Below the pieces are notes generated by a model. The model was not told the origin of the DNA, ran no database searches, and worked only from the letters and a program-made list of their open reading frames with translations. A program made the translations under genes and the position numbers. Below are positions 43,101 through 51,225 of a DNA stretch of 64,000 bases, one piece after another (position 1 is the stretch's first letter; every line of letters starts with the position of its first letter). The DNA lies in NCBI GenBank assembly GCA_023205875.1, contig CP060768.1, forward strand, positions 62,001-126,000, written 5' to 3'. This stretch comes from Chloropicon primus (Eukaryota > Chlorophyta > Chloropicophyceae > Chloropicales > Chloropicaceae).

Positions 43101-44550
43101 TCTTCTGCTGCAGCACGGCGCGCTTGACGGCCTTGACAAAAGACAAGGACGTCCTCCTTGTCGTCTGGCTTTTGTCGCCTACTTTGTACTCCAGGGTGTC
43201 GAACATCTCCGATAGCGCGAACTTGATGCCCCTGTTCGTCTTGCTCCCTCCTTTCGAGGAGTGACTGTGACTGTTCTGGTTTTCGTCGAACTGATTGACC
43301 CTGAACGTTGCCGGGTGCATAGGCTTTTCGCTGATGTACAGGCCCTCGATCACGTGGAGCTTCGTGTCCATCAAGTCTTGCACCTGCAGCATGAGGTGCT
43401 GCACAAAAGTGGCCAGGGCGCCTGTGAGATAACTTCCGGAAACCAGAACGTCCTCCTGGAGCCCGATCACCGCTGGGATGTCCGACATGAGAGACAGGTA
43501 CTTGTCAGAAACCTTCTTGTTGTGGTTGAACCCGGTGGAGAAGGAGCCAAGACTCGTCCTCTGCACGGACACCATCGTGCTCAGCAGGAAGGTTTCCGTT
43601 ACGCTTTTTCGGCCGTCCAGCGTGTCGAGGTCGTCGGAACTGAATTCAGAGAGAGTCAAGGAAAACTGGAACGCCCTCTGGCACCCCTCTGTGGACTCGA
43701 CCGTGCCCCTCAATACCTTGAGCCGCTGCCTGTCTACCGCGAAGACGGTGTGAGGGAGGCCCCAGCAAGCCGGACCATATTTGGCTGCAGAGCTCACGCG
43801 TTGATGAGCTCCGCCCTGGGCGCCGAAGGAACCGTTCGGAAGCACCATCTCCCTCCTCTTTTCCACGGATGGCCTGAACTCTGCAGAGCGGCAGAGGGGC
43901 GAATTCGGGGAGACTGTCTCGGGCAGCGCCCCCACTTCCTCGAGGTGCTCCACCGCTGCGGTGAAGTCCCTTTTTATGAGCAGAAGCAAGCTCTTGTCCA
44001 GGCAGCTTCCAACCAGGCAGCTGAGATGAAAGTATGGATTCCGGGAGAACAAGCGCCTTCCCTTGACGGGGGCGGCCTCTTTGCCCGGCTTCCCGGCCTT
44101 TCCCTTCTTGGTGCCCTCGCTCGAGTCCGCTTCGCTCCCAAGCTGGCTCGCCTCGATGACTTGAGCATCTTCTATGAATATGGAGTCCCTGGTAACCCGC
44201 TTCTCGAAAACTCGCCTCATGGCGAAGCGGAGAGAAGCGGAGAGCCCCGCCCCGTCAAAGTGCTCCAGCACGCTCCTCCCCCTCCTGGCCTCAGCTTTCG
44301 ACTGGCCTCCCTCACCACCCCAGTCGTGAGAGAAGTCGTCGTACCCATCGCTCTCCTCGTCCCCCGAGTCCGCCTCGCTACCGTGGCTTGAGTGCCCTTC
44401 CCCGTCAGACCTGCTGAGGTCCACGGAGTTCTCAGCATCAGACTCGCGGTGGTTGTCCCCCTCGTCCTTCTGACTCTCCTCCTCGCCGCTCCCCCTCTTC
44501 CCCCTCCTGCTGAGAGAGACCAAGCTCCTCAGCCTCTTCACGAAAGCCAT
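40111..44550 (-). CDS. Giant protein of unknown family, 1479 residues
   Basis: Not recognised despite its size. A single uninterrupted frame from the ATG at 44550. Residues 1-95 are highly charged (Ser/Asp/Glu, with RRGKRGS basic patches). The rest looks largely helical, with several beta-like conserved-looking stretches: RNPYFHLSCLVGSCLDKSLL (about 170-190), FQFSLTLSEFSS (about 296), a Lys-rich linker RKKAPQHTRRKQGKHEKLKD (about 860), SYTALQYCRLESVRAFTSLL (about 1015), and a dense C-terminal helical region (about 1250-1479). There is no transmembrane segment, kinase, helicase or repeat motif. Its helical bulk recalls scaffold or tethering proteins, which is only an impression. Codon use is like its neighbours. 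Confidence 0.85.
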   Translation of the reverse strand: MAFVKRLRSLVSLSRRGKRGSGEEESQKDEGDNHRESDAENSVDLSRSDGEGHSSHGSEADSGDEESDGYDDFSHDWGGEGGQSKAEARRGRSVLEHFDGAGLSASLRFAMRRVFEKRVTRDSIFIEDAQVIEASQLGSEADSSEGTKKGKAGKPGKEAAPVKGRRLFSRNPYFHLSCLVGSCLDKSLLLLIKRDFTAAVEHLEEVGALPETVSPNSPLCRSAEFRPSVEKRREMVLPNGSFGAQGGAHQRVSSAAKYGPACWGLPHTVFAVDRQRLKVLRGTVESTEGCQRAFQFSLTLSEFSSDDLDTLDGRKSVTETFLLSTMVSVQRTSLGSFSTGFNHNKKVSDKYLSLMSDIPAVIGLQEDVLVSGSYLTGALATFVQHLMLQVQDLMDTKLHVIEGLYISEKPMHPATFRVNQFDENQNSHSHSSKGGSKTNRGIKFALSEMFDTLEYKVGDKSQTTRRTSLSFVKAVKRAVLQQKIITLSVVLHVDVVNKDDEGQVERTKAKFPKRLMRVLKRYVFHHEAVSEGQLIAESIAHFSGDPFEAIYSGVFLSQKAVRRYLQLYSENSPMEAIVFEPNLAKRKDMMSEFMSLSEVRPALCEMLSYALLEWSQDVYNTQSSVSPNQVHQIMSAIVNGHSLEEDAVEEFDEYHMSLLSAVVELVLFDCSLSSQLSVISNSAEVVLDILSAELQDSAGDEVSFLKETPPEGEETKNAADARETEIKKEVVDTMKKSVEKGKGFDYLMDHVKDIVNCLGQLDHLGILELVSSSDDSKIVRKSLSKTLDIVKENPRHAFLLMNQLYRASHLIKACSNVLSSGYFHELESTKRLLLDVRAKHLLARKKAPQHTRRKQGKHEKLKDETGASETNGPPPMAYPLALSPMEKAQPGIIEDLRLAASSGLEVVLGGLVWHLSQPPVPLDPYPKSIKLLKGAASAFEMAGSASREFSARDISQAANQLAMLGNDIDRAETMNSLFPVYLTAGSFGGSSSDLAYGSYTALQYCRLESVRAFTSLLMEQVLIHMDENEGDLDGGPISNLWHFLHPISFRKGACNVDIVQSIDGSMSVGNLLSPTQSAGEGGAAREGFGMGLPTVCEYYLIRGTSSESMKDASVVFAEDVIRHIRAYVSVGQSHVLENTEVKRKGGLILDIQVNHPDFLYEDKQKLLSGILNSNFLKSVRVQSHEDPFHKLLVKASYDNVSANQTAQIVSILVAQEHPTLGYVPVVKNIYLSYSNSMAVRCESLPVEAHSQVFIDEASALAWHNWFDLTSYTATCSDFIANLRQSKALGVEKDLRNAEQFTSSLYNLKFFTKAFDSLTQLYIDTLRACISCQELEGILFLGKVLGSDCYAGVSKIIANAILLQAFLDGKSIHLEQLLTTDMHGEMLRRIKIVLDELIRDMDDVLEQDWALPISRPIEVFLHKSSEIRDTIMRGSFDFAVSHVKSVLLWGIESSNYISSAIDISAKERVESILDGLSAAT

Positions 44551-45524
44551 GACGTGAGAAACCTTCGGCCAGCCGGGTTATGCCACGACCGCGACGCGAC
44601 GCCGACTCCCCATTATTCCCTATTCTCGCCAGAACGGATCAGCTCGAACTGCCATGCCTCTTGCCCTCCTTCCAGCTCGCTGAAGCCTCTGTGACAGGCA
44701 GCTCACAGTTGCTGCCTTGGAAAGGTAAGACAACCACCAGCACCAGCACCAGCACCAGCACCAGCAGCAAGTGAGTACGACGCCGCTTCCAATTGATTTG
44801 AATCCACAGCCCAGTGATGCCTCTTGCCCTTTCCTCCCAGCTCACTCGGAGGAACAAGTCCTAAAGCTCCGAGGCTGGAGTAAACCTCTGTCCAGCAAAA
44901 GGTGGTGCCTTTGCAGTACTCCCTTGGCCCAAAGGTCCCAGCAGCAGCAGCAAGTGAATACGACGCCGCTTCCAATTGTTGAGGCTGAGGATGCTGAGAG
45001 TGATCCACGTCTCAGTGATGCCTCTTGCCCTCCTTCCCAGCTCACTCGGAGGAACAAGTCACCAAGCTCCTCGTCCTCTGTTGCTCCTCCTCTCTCTCTC
45101 TCTCTGGCTCGCTCTCCCGCGTCCTCCTCCCCATTTCCTTAATCAAAACCCAAGATCAAATAACACGCATTACTCGTTCTCTCTACCCCATTCCTCCTAG
45201 AGTGGAAATCTTCCCCTATTTCACATTTGAATTTCGAATAGAGTAGTCCCATCATGAAGAGATCCACGAGCAGTGAAATATGAAATACGGAAACGTTATT
45301 TGTGTTACTTCATGTATCGCACGACGTGTTTGAAGTGTAATCAACTTTGACCAGATCTTGTCCAATCGGTTACCAACCGAAAAAACGAGAAAAAAGCTGC
45401 AGACTTTTGGCGTCAGAGGAAGGCGACGACCAGGACGAGGACGAGGACGAGGACGACGCACACGCAAGATATATATACAGGTATATATCTATACAGGTGG
45501 TGGCACCACGTAAGCGGTTGAGGT
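44551..45524. other. Upstream region with imperfect direct repeats
   Basis: Between the orphan gene 5' end and the next plus-strand gene. It holds CACCAG repeats (44738-44766), two imperfect copies of a segment of roughly 100 bases (44763-44863 and 44946-45063), an older third trace near 44651, and GACGAG repeats (45424-45455). No gene seen. Confidence 0.6.
44763..45063. repeat. Imperfect direct repeats in a gene-free region
   Basis: AGCAGCAAGTGA(G/A)TACGACG and CGCTTCCAATTG occur at 44763 and 44946 (offset 183). CAGTGATGCCTCTTGCCC and CTCACTCGGAGGAACAAGTC recur at 44812 and 45013 (offset 201). The last block has a shorter relative at about 44651. So a unit of about 180-200 bases was duplicated and has drifted. 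Confidence 0.85.
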
Positions 45525-46441
45525 ATGACGCATTGCGTTGCGCAGTTGAGGACCTTCTCGAACAAGACTCTGCAAGGTAAGCTATTGTTTTTGAGGGAAT
45601 GAATGAATGGAGAATGTTGTCACAGGACAACATTCCATGAAATTCGATTGTTTTGCTGTTGAATGGGACTGACTGAGGACAATTGTTCTGCTTGTGTGCC
45701 TTTGCCGTTGCCCTAGATAACTGGTTCGAGGACAGAGTTCAGGAAGGTCTTGACGTGAACCAGAGCAAGCCCGTGAGCAAGAATGAGCTCAGTCTCATGT
45801 TCGCCTCGGGGGAGGGACAGTCGGAACGTCTCGAGCATCTCACACGCCACGCACGACCCGACTCGCGCAGGACCCTTCCCATCTTGAGCGATGACGACGA
45901 GTCTCGCTTCACGAGTACGTACAAAGCCAATTCGATGGAGACCATTCAGCAGAAAAAGTTTCATGGGAAAGACTCTGGAAGGAAACTTTTAGTCAACAGA
46001 CTGAATTTAGGGAAAACGATCAGGACGCAGAGAGTCTTGCAGAACGGAGACGACCTTCTTCCAAAGCATCCCCCGAGCAAGGACGCCAAGTACTTCGAGA
46101 CGAGCAATAGCATCATGTACGGAAAGGACCCGGACTCTGTGCGCGACAAGTGGGACTTCAAGCCACTGCCAGAGAAGGGCAACGATAACCGCTTTATCGG
46201 AGGCTACGCGGCCAAGTGCAACCCCAACGACGAGTACCACAGAGCCTTCTACGGGGACTCTCGCTACTTCTTCAAGACCGGAAGCATCGAGAAGGACTCT
46301 TACGCAAAGTCCATGTTCGCGGCACAGCCTCGTGGAAAGTGTGGCGCGAGAGGAGAGCTTGTTCGGGCCCCGGACGAGTCTGGCGCGATTCTCGGCACCT
46401 CTGTGTGGGCCGACGAGTACGGGTCCGGGAGGCTCAGCTAA
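45525..46441 (+). CDS. Probable axonemal microtubule-associated protein, unclassified
   Basis: Exon 1 (45525-45576) and exon 2 (45717-46441) across a 140-base intron (GTAAGC to CCTAG) give 258 residues starting MTHCVAQLRTFSNKTLQDNW. An unspliced reading would lose this start. The SNKTLQDNWFEDRVQ block, followed by widely spaced Tyr/Arg/Lys-rich short motifs (FTSTYKANSMETIQ, KYFETSNSIMYG, RFIGGYAAKCNP, EYHRAFYG) in an otherwise irregular, non-helical chain, is the typical style of ciliary microtubule inner proteins such as CFAP107, but I cannot assign a specific one. It converges on CFAP161, itself such a protein. TGTAAC lies about 57 bases after the stop. Confidence 0.6.
45577..45716 (+). other. 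Intron of the probable axonemal protein gene
   Basis: GTAAGC to CCCTAG, 140 bases. Splitting an Asp codon after G joins LQ to DNWFEDRVQ. Confidence 0.75.
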
Positions 46442-46822
46442 AAGAAGTAGTCGGCAAACAAAGAACTCATCCAGTTTGTCGAGCTTCGTCGTCGTTGTTG
46501 TAACAAAAAGCATTTACAGTAATTCAAACAAAGAAACACAGGCAAAGCGCCCCCTTGAAGCTTCCCTTGCACGTCCCCCTTGCACTCTCCAGGTGCTTCA
46601 GCACCGCAAGAACGCCCCTCTGGGCTGCTCTCCCTTTGGCCAACTCCAACCGGAAGTTCTAAACGAGCAGTAGGACCACGACGGCTTTCGTGTTATGTGA
46701 TGTGTTTGCTGTATCACAACGAAGTATTAGTCTAGTTGAGGATTATCTGTCCATCGGGCAAGACAAAAGTATGTGCTCAAGTGACGAGACAAGAGGGGTT
46801 CGTCCATCTCAGCTCTCTCTCC
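46442..46822. other. Convergent 3' intergenic region
   Basis: TGTAAC at 46497 serves the plus-strand gene. No other signal or gene seen before the CFAP161 stop. Confidence 0.6.
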
Positions 46823-47731
46823 TTATTGAGACCCGCCAATCGCGCTTGAGATAAAGACCCAAAAGTTGTTTGGCAACTCCGGCTTCTCGAGGTCGCCTCG
46901 AACCATCCCTTGCGTGATCTTTTCCATCGTTAGGTTCTTTCCTAATACCGTAAGCGTCTTCGCGCAGACCTCGTACTCGGCACCGAAGTCGTTCTGGAAC
47001 TTAAACTGAGGCATCAAGCAGAGGTTCTGCCTGGTGCCGCAGTGCTGGAGGACGACGGCCTTACCGACCGGAACCTTCTCTCCCTCAATGTTCTCCATAT
47101 TGGACCTCTCCACGACGTCTGGATGGAGGACAACGAAGACGCTGTCGAACGAGTCGCTTGGGGTCAACGCAATCTCCTGGAAGTGGCTGAACTTTGCAAA
47201 GTTTGTGGTGGAGATGGGCTTGGAGTACAAGTATAGTGGAGCCTCGTGGGGCTCCGGGAAATGCATCAGCTTGATCTTCTGCCCGTAGTGCAAGGTCTCC
47301 TTGTCCTCGTAATCCCTCTCGAATATATCGCTCGTGGCCTTCTCGTACTTTACGATCTTGAAAGCATTCCTCACGCAAGGGTCTGTGGAAGTCGACGCAG
47401 TCACGGCATGCGTCTTATCGACTCGAGAGTCCGAAGACTTGTCGTCAATGTCGCAAGAGAGCGTCGAACCTGTGGTCGCATGGCAAACTTGCACGACATC
47501 CCCGAAGTGGACGTACCCGTCAGCCTTCACGGTCGTCAGCTCTACTGGAGCGAGGGCCTTGTTCATGCGCCTCTGGAAAAGGTCAATCTTGAGCGTCCCG
47601 TTCTCTCTCTTGCTCAAGTAATCCTTCAGCAAGGTCTCCTCCATTTCCAAGTCCTCGTTCCAGTTTCCGATACGGCATTTGCTGTTGTACTTCCCAGAAC
47701 CCTGGAGCTGCTGCTTCGTGTAGTACTGCAT
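46823..47731 (-). CDS. CFAP161: CFAP161 (cilia- and flagella-associated protein 161)
   Basis: 302 residues from the ATG at 47731; the longer frame opens at TTG. The start CRIGNWNEDLEMEETLLKDY with LSKRENGTLKID is the CFAP161 signature (human: RIGNWNED, EE, KDFLEKR). Also matching: DGYVHFGDVVQV, LHYGQKIKLMHFPE, and a late HCGTRQNLCLMPQ followed by FGAEYEVCAKTL. The C-terminal NNFWVFISS corresponds to the RNHWMLVTG end. Length matches the family (301 in human). CFAP161 is a microtubule inner protein of motile axonemes. Its presence argues strongly that this organism builds, or recently built, a motile cilium. Confidence 0.9.
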   Translation of the reverse strand: MQYYTKQQLQGSGKYNSKCRIGNWNEDLEMEETLLKDYLSKRENGTLKIDLFQRRMNKALAPVELTTVKADGYVHFGDVVQVCHATTGSTLSCDIDDKSSDSRVDKTHAVTASTSTDPCVRNAFKIVKYEKATSDIFERDYEDKETLHYGQKIKLMHFPEPHEAPLYLYSKPISTTNFAKFSHFQEIALTPSDSFDSVFVVLHPDVVERSNMENIEGEKVPVGKAVVLQHCGTRQNLCLMPQFKFQNDFGAEYEVCAKTLTVLGKNLTMEKITQGMVRGDLEKPELPNNFWVFISSAIGGSQ

Positions 47732-48588
47732 GACGAATAGATAGGAAGTAAACACAAGAGAGAGAGAGTCTCTTTCCTTGCTCAAAAAACCCAAATGGAC
47801 AAAGCTTTCCAATTGCAAACGGAGTGGGACACCGCAGACAAAAGCTCAAGGTCTTTGGTGCGGTCAAGCAATGTGACGTGTGACGTGTGACGCACGGTTC
47901 ACAAGCAGCCAAAAGCGGTCGGTCTGTTCCTCTTGTCCTCGGCCAAGCGCAACGCCAACAGCCGCTCTTCTCGGATGAATCCTCGTCTCCTCCTTTCGCT
48001 CTCTGACCCTCGCGTCCAAATCGCGCGCAGATCGAGAGTACCTCACCCGTAGAACACATGGAACCACAGCGGTCCACAAATTAGTAGGACAAACGTCTTC
48101 TGATGGATATTGCAATTTGGTTTTCGTTTCTGAAGTTCGATGGTCTCAACGGATGAATGAGGACTCGGTCAAAGAGATTCTCACTTGCACCTGAAGACGT
48201 TAGAAGAACAAGAACAAGGGCAGAAGCATCACCAATGGTAACGTTTTCTCTCTCTTCCTCTCTTCCTCTCTCTCTTTCTCTCTTCCTCTCTTCCTCTCTT
48301 CCTCTCTCTCTCTCTCTCTTTTGTCCTGTCCCCAAGTCGCTCCCCTGCCTGGTGTGCTTGCTCACGCACACACTTTGTCACACTCGCTTGCTCACGCACA
48401 CACTTACTCTCACTCTCATCATCAAGCGGGAGAGGGAGTGCGGGGGATACCACCCCGTGGGTCGGCCAGGGAGCGCCCTGGTCACTCGCTCCACACACAA
48501 AGACAAAGACGATTCTTGCAAATTGACAAGAGGATCGATATACAGTTACAGGAGGCTCGGGGGGCTTATAAGACACCGCCAAAAAGGC
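47732..48588. other. Intergenic region upstream of CFAP161
   Basis: Contains a TGACGTGTGACGTG element (47870-47889), a CT-rich tract (48244-48321), and a repeated GCTTGCTCACGCACACAC unit (48356-48374 and 48385-48404). On the minus strand TGTAAC near 48548 fits the PH-like gene. No gene seen. Confidence 0.6.
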
Positions 48589-49824
48589 TTAGAGTTGCTT
48601 GGATATGCTCTCCAAGTATTGAGAAACGCTACTTCGGTTCTTCACGACTTGCATCGTGAGGTCGGCCCAGTGCCTCTGCGAGGAGGTCTCCAGAACGAGC
48701 TGGAGCGTCCTGTGGTCGCTCGTTAGAGTACAAATTTCGTGCATGCTGTCCTCCTCCTTGATGGACACCGCAGCGTTGTTCAGGCTGTTCATCAGCACAT
48801 ATCTTGGTGATTCCCCAAAGGCTTTGACCCACTCCACGCTCTTCATGTCAGAAGACCACCGAACAATCCTTTGGTACACCTTCCCGTTTCGTCCGACCTT
48901 GTTGAAAGTCATGCCAGACTTCAAAAACGCAAGCATCGTCTCCTGGAGCATCTGTTGGAAGACGTCTGACGCGTTCACATCCGAGTCCCTGTCTATGCTC
49001 TCGCTCTTCGCTGGCGTGCTCTCGCTCTTCGCCGGCGTGATCTCGCTCTTCGCTGGCGTGATCTCGCTCTTCTGTTGCTGCTGCTGAGCGATCTTCGCGT
49101 CTAAGGAGAGGGGAGCCTTCCCTTCCCTGGACGAGGGACCCGCTGCAGACGCAGTCTTCGCGGGCGCGACGGGAGTGGGAGTGCTCACCGCGGGCGCACT
49201 CACGGGAGGTGGCGAGCGTCTGCTCGCCGCTTCCGGCGTCGTGCTCAGCAAAATTTTCTTGGAGTTCGGTGTGACAAACTTATCGAGGCTCATGCCCTTG
49301 TCGAAGATCAGACCCTTCTCGCCCTTCAGCCGATCAATCTCCCTCAGAGCTTCCTTGAGCCTCTTCTTGATCTGTTCGAGCATACCAAAGAGCAAAGGGG
49401 TGTGTCAGAGACCTTCTGAGAAAAGGACACAAACTCAAGGCATTGCGTACGCCCCTCCCCTCGCGGTTACTTACATGCACATAGGTCGGAATGCTCGGCT
49501 CCTTGTTCTTCTTCCTCTCCACCGGCACCGGCGGAGTCTTCTGAGGGGAAGCAGGCGGCGTATCCCTCCCGCTACAAGGACGCAAACAAGATTTCAATGA
49601 GATGGACACCACAAAAAGTTAGCCACTTCACTCCATATAGCCGATGGGCGTGGGATTCCTCGGTGCGGTCAACGCCGGGAGAGCGTGAAACCGTGATGGC
49701 GGCAAAGCTCCACTTACATGATCTCCGGACTCTTGGTGTTTGTGAACTCCTTTCCTTGCATGGGTTTGTGTATCCAGGTGCTTTTGTGAGGGTAAATCCC
49801 TTGATTCCTCAACGCTGAAGACAT
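48589..49824 (-). CDS. PH-like domain protein with KSE-TPA repeats, unknown function
   Basis: Three exons, 49824-49718, 49571-49475 and 49371-48589 (introns 146 and 103 bases), encode 328 residues starting MSSALRNQGIYPHKSTW. Frames stay open across both junctions and donors are GTAAGT. Layout: short basic head; Pro-rich linker; coiled coil IKKRLKEALREIDRLKGE (about 69-90); Ala/Pro-rich stretch; a seven-residue repeat KSEITPA three to four times (about 178-200, encoded by 21-base units at 49000-49072); and a C-terminal PH-like domain (about 225-328; GMTFNKVGRNGKVYQRIVRW, then MHEICTLTSDHRTLQLVL and a final helix). No enzyme motif. PH-like fits phosphoinositide or protein binding. The exact family was not recognised. 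Confidence 0.65.
49000..49072 (-). repeat. In-frame 21-base minisatellite in the PH-like gene
   Basis: Units of 21 bases (CTCGCTCTTCGCTGGCGTGAT on the plus strand with small changes) repeat three times plus a partial unit. Read on the minus strand they encode KSEITPA/KSESTPA. Confidence 0.9.
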
Positions 49825-50531
49825 CTTGGGGTGGTCAACACAATGCAATGGACAGCGGATTACAATCAGACAATGTGATGACAACCAAGCAAGTTTACCT
49901 CTTGCTCTTGCTTGGTCTTTGGGTTGCCGCTCAGGATGTTCTTCGTCTTGCCAGCCTAGAGCCAAGAACCCAGGGTAGGGATAGAAGAGATAAAATTGGT
50001 ACCACTGTACGATTTCGTCAAGTGACGTTTGGTCCGTTGAGAGGCGGAGGAGGGGACCGAAGGAGTTCTGGTGTGTGTGTGCCTGGTGCCTGGTGCCTGG
50101 TGTGTGTGAGTGTGTGTGTGCACTGAGGGAGGAGAGGAACAGGAAGGCTCGCTCTTGCTCTTCCTCTTGACATTGGTCTTGACCTTGGTCTTGGTCTTGA
50201 CCTTGCTCTTGACCTTGCTCTTGACCTTGGTCTTGGTCTTGGTTGGTCTTGCTTGGGGGAAGGAGTCCTGGTGACTGGTGCCTGGTGCCTGGTGTGTGTG
50301 TGTGCACTGAGGGAGGAGAGGGAAGAGCAAGGAGAGGGATAGGGAGTCTGGCTCTTGGTATTGACCTTGTTTGATTCATTTTGCCTTGGTCTTGGTCTTG
50401 CTGCTCTTGCTTGGTGTTCGAAGAAGGGAAGCAGTAGAGTTGTGAAGACGAGGTCGGATGTCCTAAGTTTGTGGATTGAAGACACGGATACAACAGAGGG
50501 AAAAGAGCAAGCTGAAGGAGGAGAGCACACG
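49825..50531. other. Divergent intergenic region with nested repeats
   Basis: Contains GTGCCTGGTGCCTGG units followed by a GT run and CACTGAGGGAGGAGAGG, present twice (about 50071-50139 and 50268-50322). Between and after them, CTTGACCTTGCT/CTTGGTCTTG units repeat many times (about 50150-50260). Frames through this DNA are repeat artefacts. No gene supported. Confidence 0.7.
50071..50322. repeat. Compound repeat: duplicated GT-rich block flanking a CTTG array
   Basis: Two copies of a block GGTGCCTGGTGCCTGG - GTn - CACTGAGGGAGGAGAGG, spaced about 195 bases, enclose a 6/12-base array based on CTTGAC, CTTGGT and CTTGCT. Confidence 0.85.
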
Positions 50532-51152
50532 ATGAGCGCACTCGCAGGCACGGTAGGACTTGCCGCACTAGGAAAGGGTCCTGAGGGACTTCCCCAGTCC
50601 AAGATGCTCTTGGATATCTTGAAGAAGCTGTACAAGAAGAACGTCGAGCTCGTGAAAGAGAACCAAATACTCAAACAGCAGCTGTCAGCGACCAAGAAGA
50701 GGCTCATTGAGACGGAGTCGTCGCAGAGAAACCTCGGTTCAGGGGGAGACGGGGCGAAGCAACTGAAGAAGAGCATATCGAAACTTCAAAACTCTGTCAA
50801 ATCGAGGGGGGACTCGAAAACGAGGAGGAGCCAAGGGGACGTAAGCTCCGCAGGCTTTCTGAAGGAGCCCCTACAAAAGCGGACTGGATCGCAGGTGAAT
50901 GCTGGGAAGCTGATGAACGAGCTTAACTTTCGGTTGAATCAAGAGCAGAAGCAGAGGGACCTGGAAGCCGCGGTGTACAACGCACAGATATACGAGTACG
51001 AAAAGAAGGAGGTTGATTGGTTCGTGGAGAAGAGGTATCTGAAGGAAAAGATTGCGTCGTTAGAGGGAGAGGTTCACAAGAGGAACGCCCTGGACGACCA
51101 AATAGAAAGCTGCCTCGCCCTCCTTTGTACAAAAATGAAGACGGAAAAATAA
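50532..51152 (+). CDS. Coiled-coil protein of unknown function, 206 residues
   Basis: ATG at 50532; an earlier open stretch begins at TTG inside repeat DNA and is rejected. Helical from about residue 25: SKMLLDILKKLYKKNVELVK and ENQILKQQLSATKKRLIET form a leucine-rich coiled coil. A polar Lys/Ser-rich linker follows, then a strongly helical second half (MNELNFRLNQEQKQRDLEA, EYEKKEVDWFVEKRYLKEK, and an end rich in hydrophobics, DQIESCLALLCTKMKTEK). No family recognised. The tail recalls small coiled-coil proteins of centrosomes and cilia, which is only an impression helped by its neighbours. Its stop lies 73 bases from the convergent kinase gene. Confidence 0.7.
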   Translation: MSALAGTVGLAALGKGPEGLPQSKMLLDILKKLYKKNVELVKENQILKQQLSATKKRLIETESSQRNLGSGGDGAKQLKKSISKLQNSVKSRGDSKTRRSQGDVSSAGFLKEPLQKRTGSQVNAGKLMNELNFRLNQEQKQRDLEAAVYNAQIYEYEKKEVDWFVEKRYLKEKIASLEGEVHKRNALDDQIESCLALLCTKMKTEK

Positions 51153-51225
51153 AATAGAAAATAAAAACAGAATATATATTTATTTACACAAGTCAAAATT
51201 GTTTACCTCCTGGCCCTTGGCCTGG

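Noticed and set aside
50355-50531. N-terminal extension of the 206-residue coiled-coil protein
   Set aside because: The frame opens at TTG inside the CTTG repeat array. The ATG at 50532 has no such problem.
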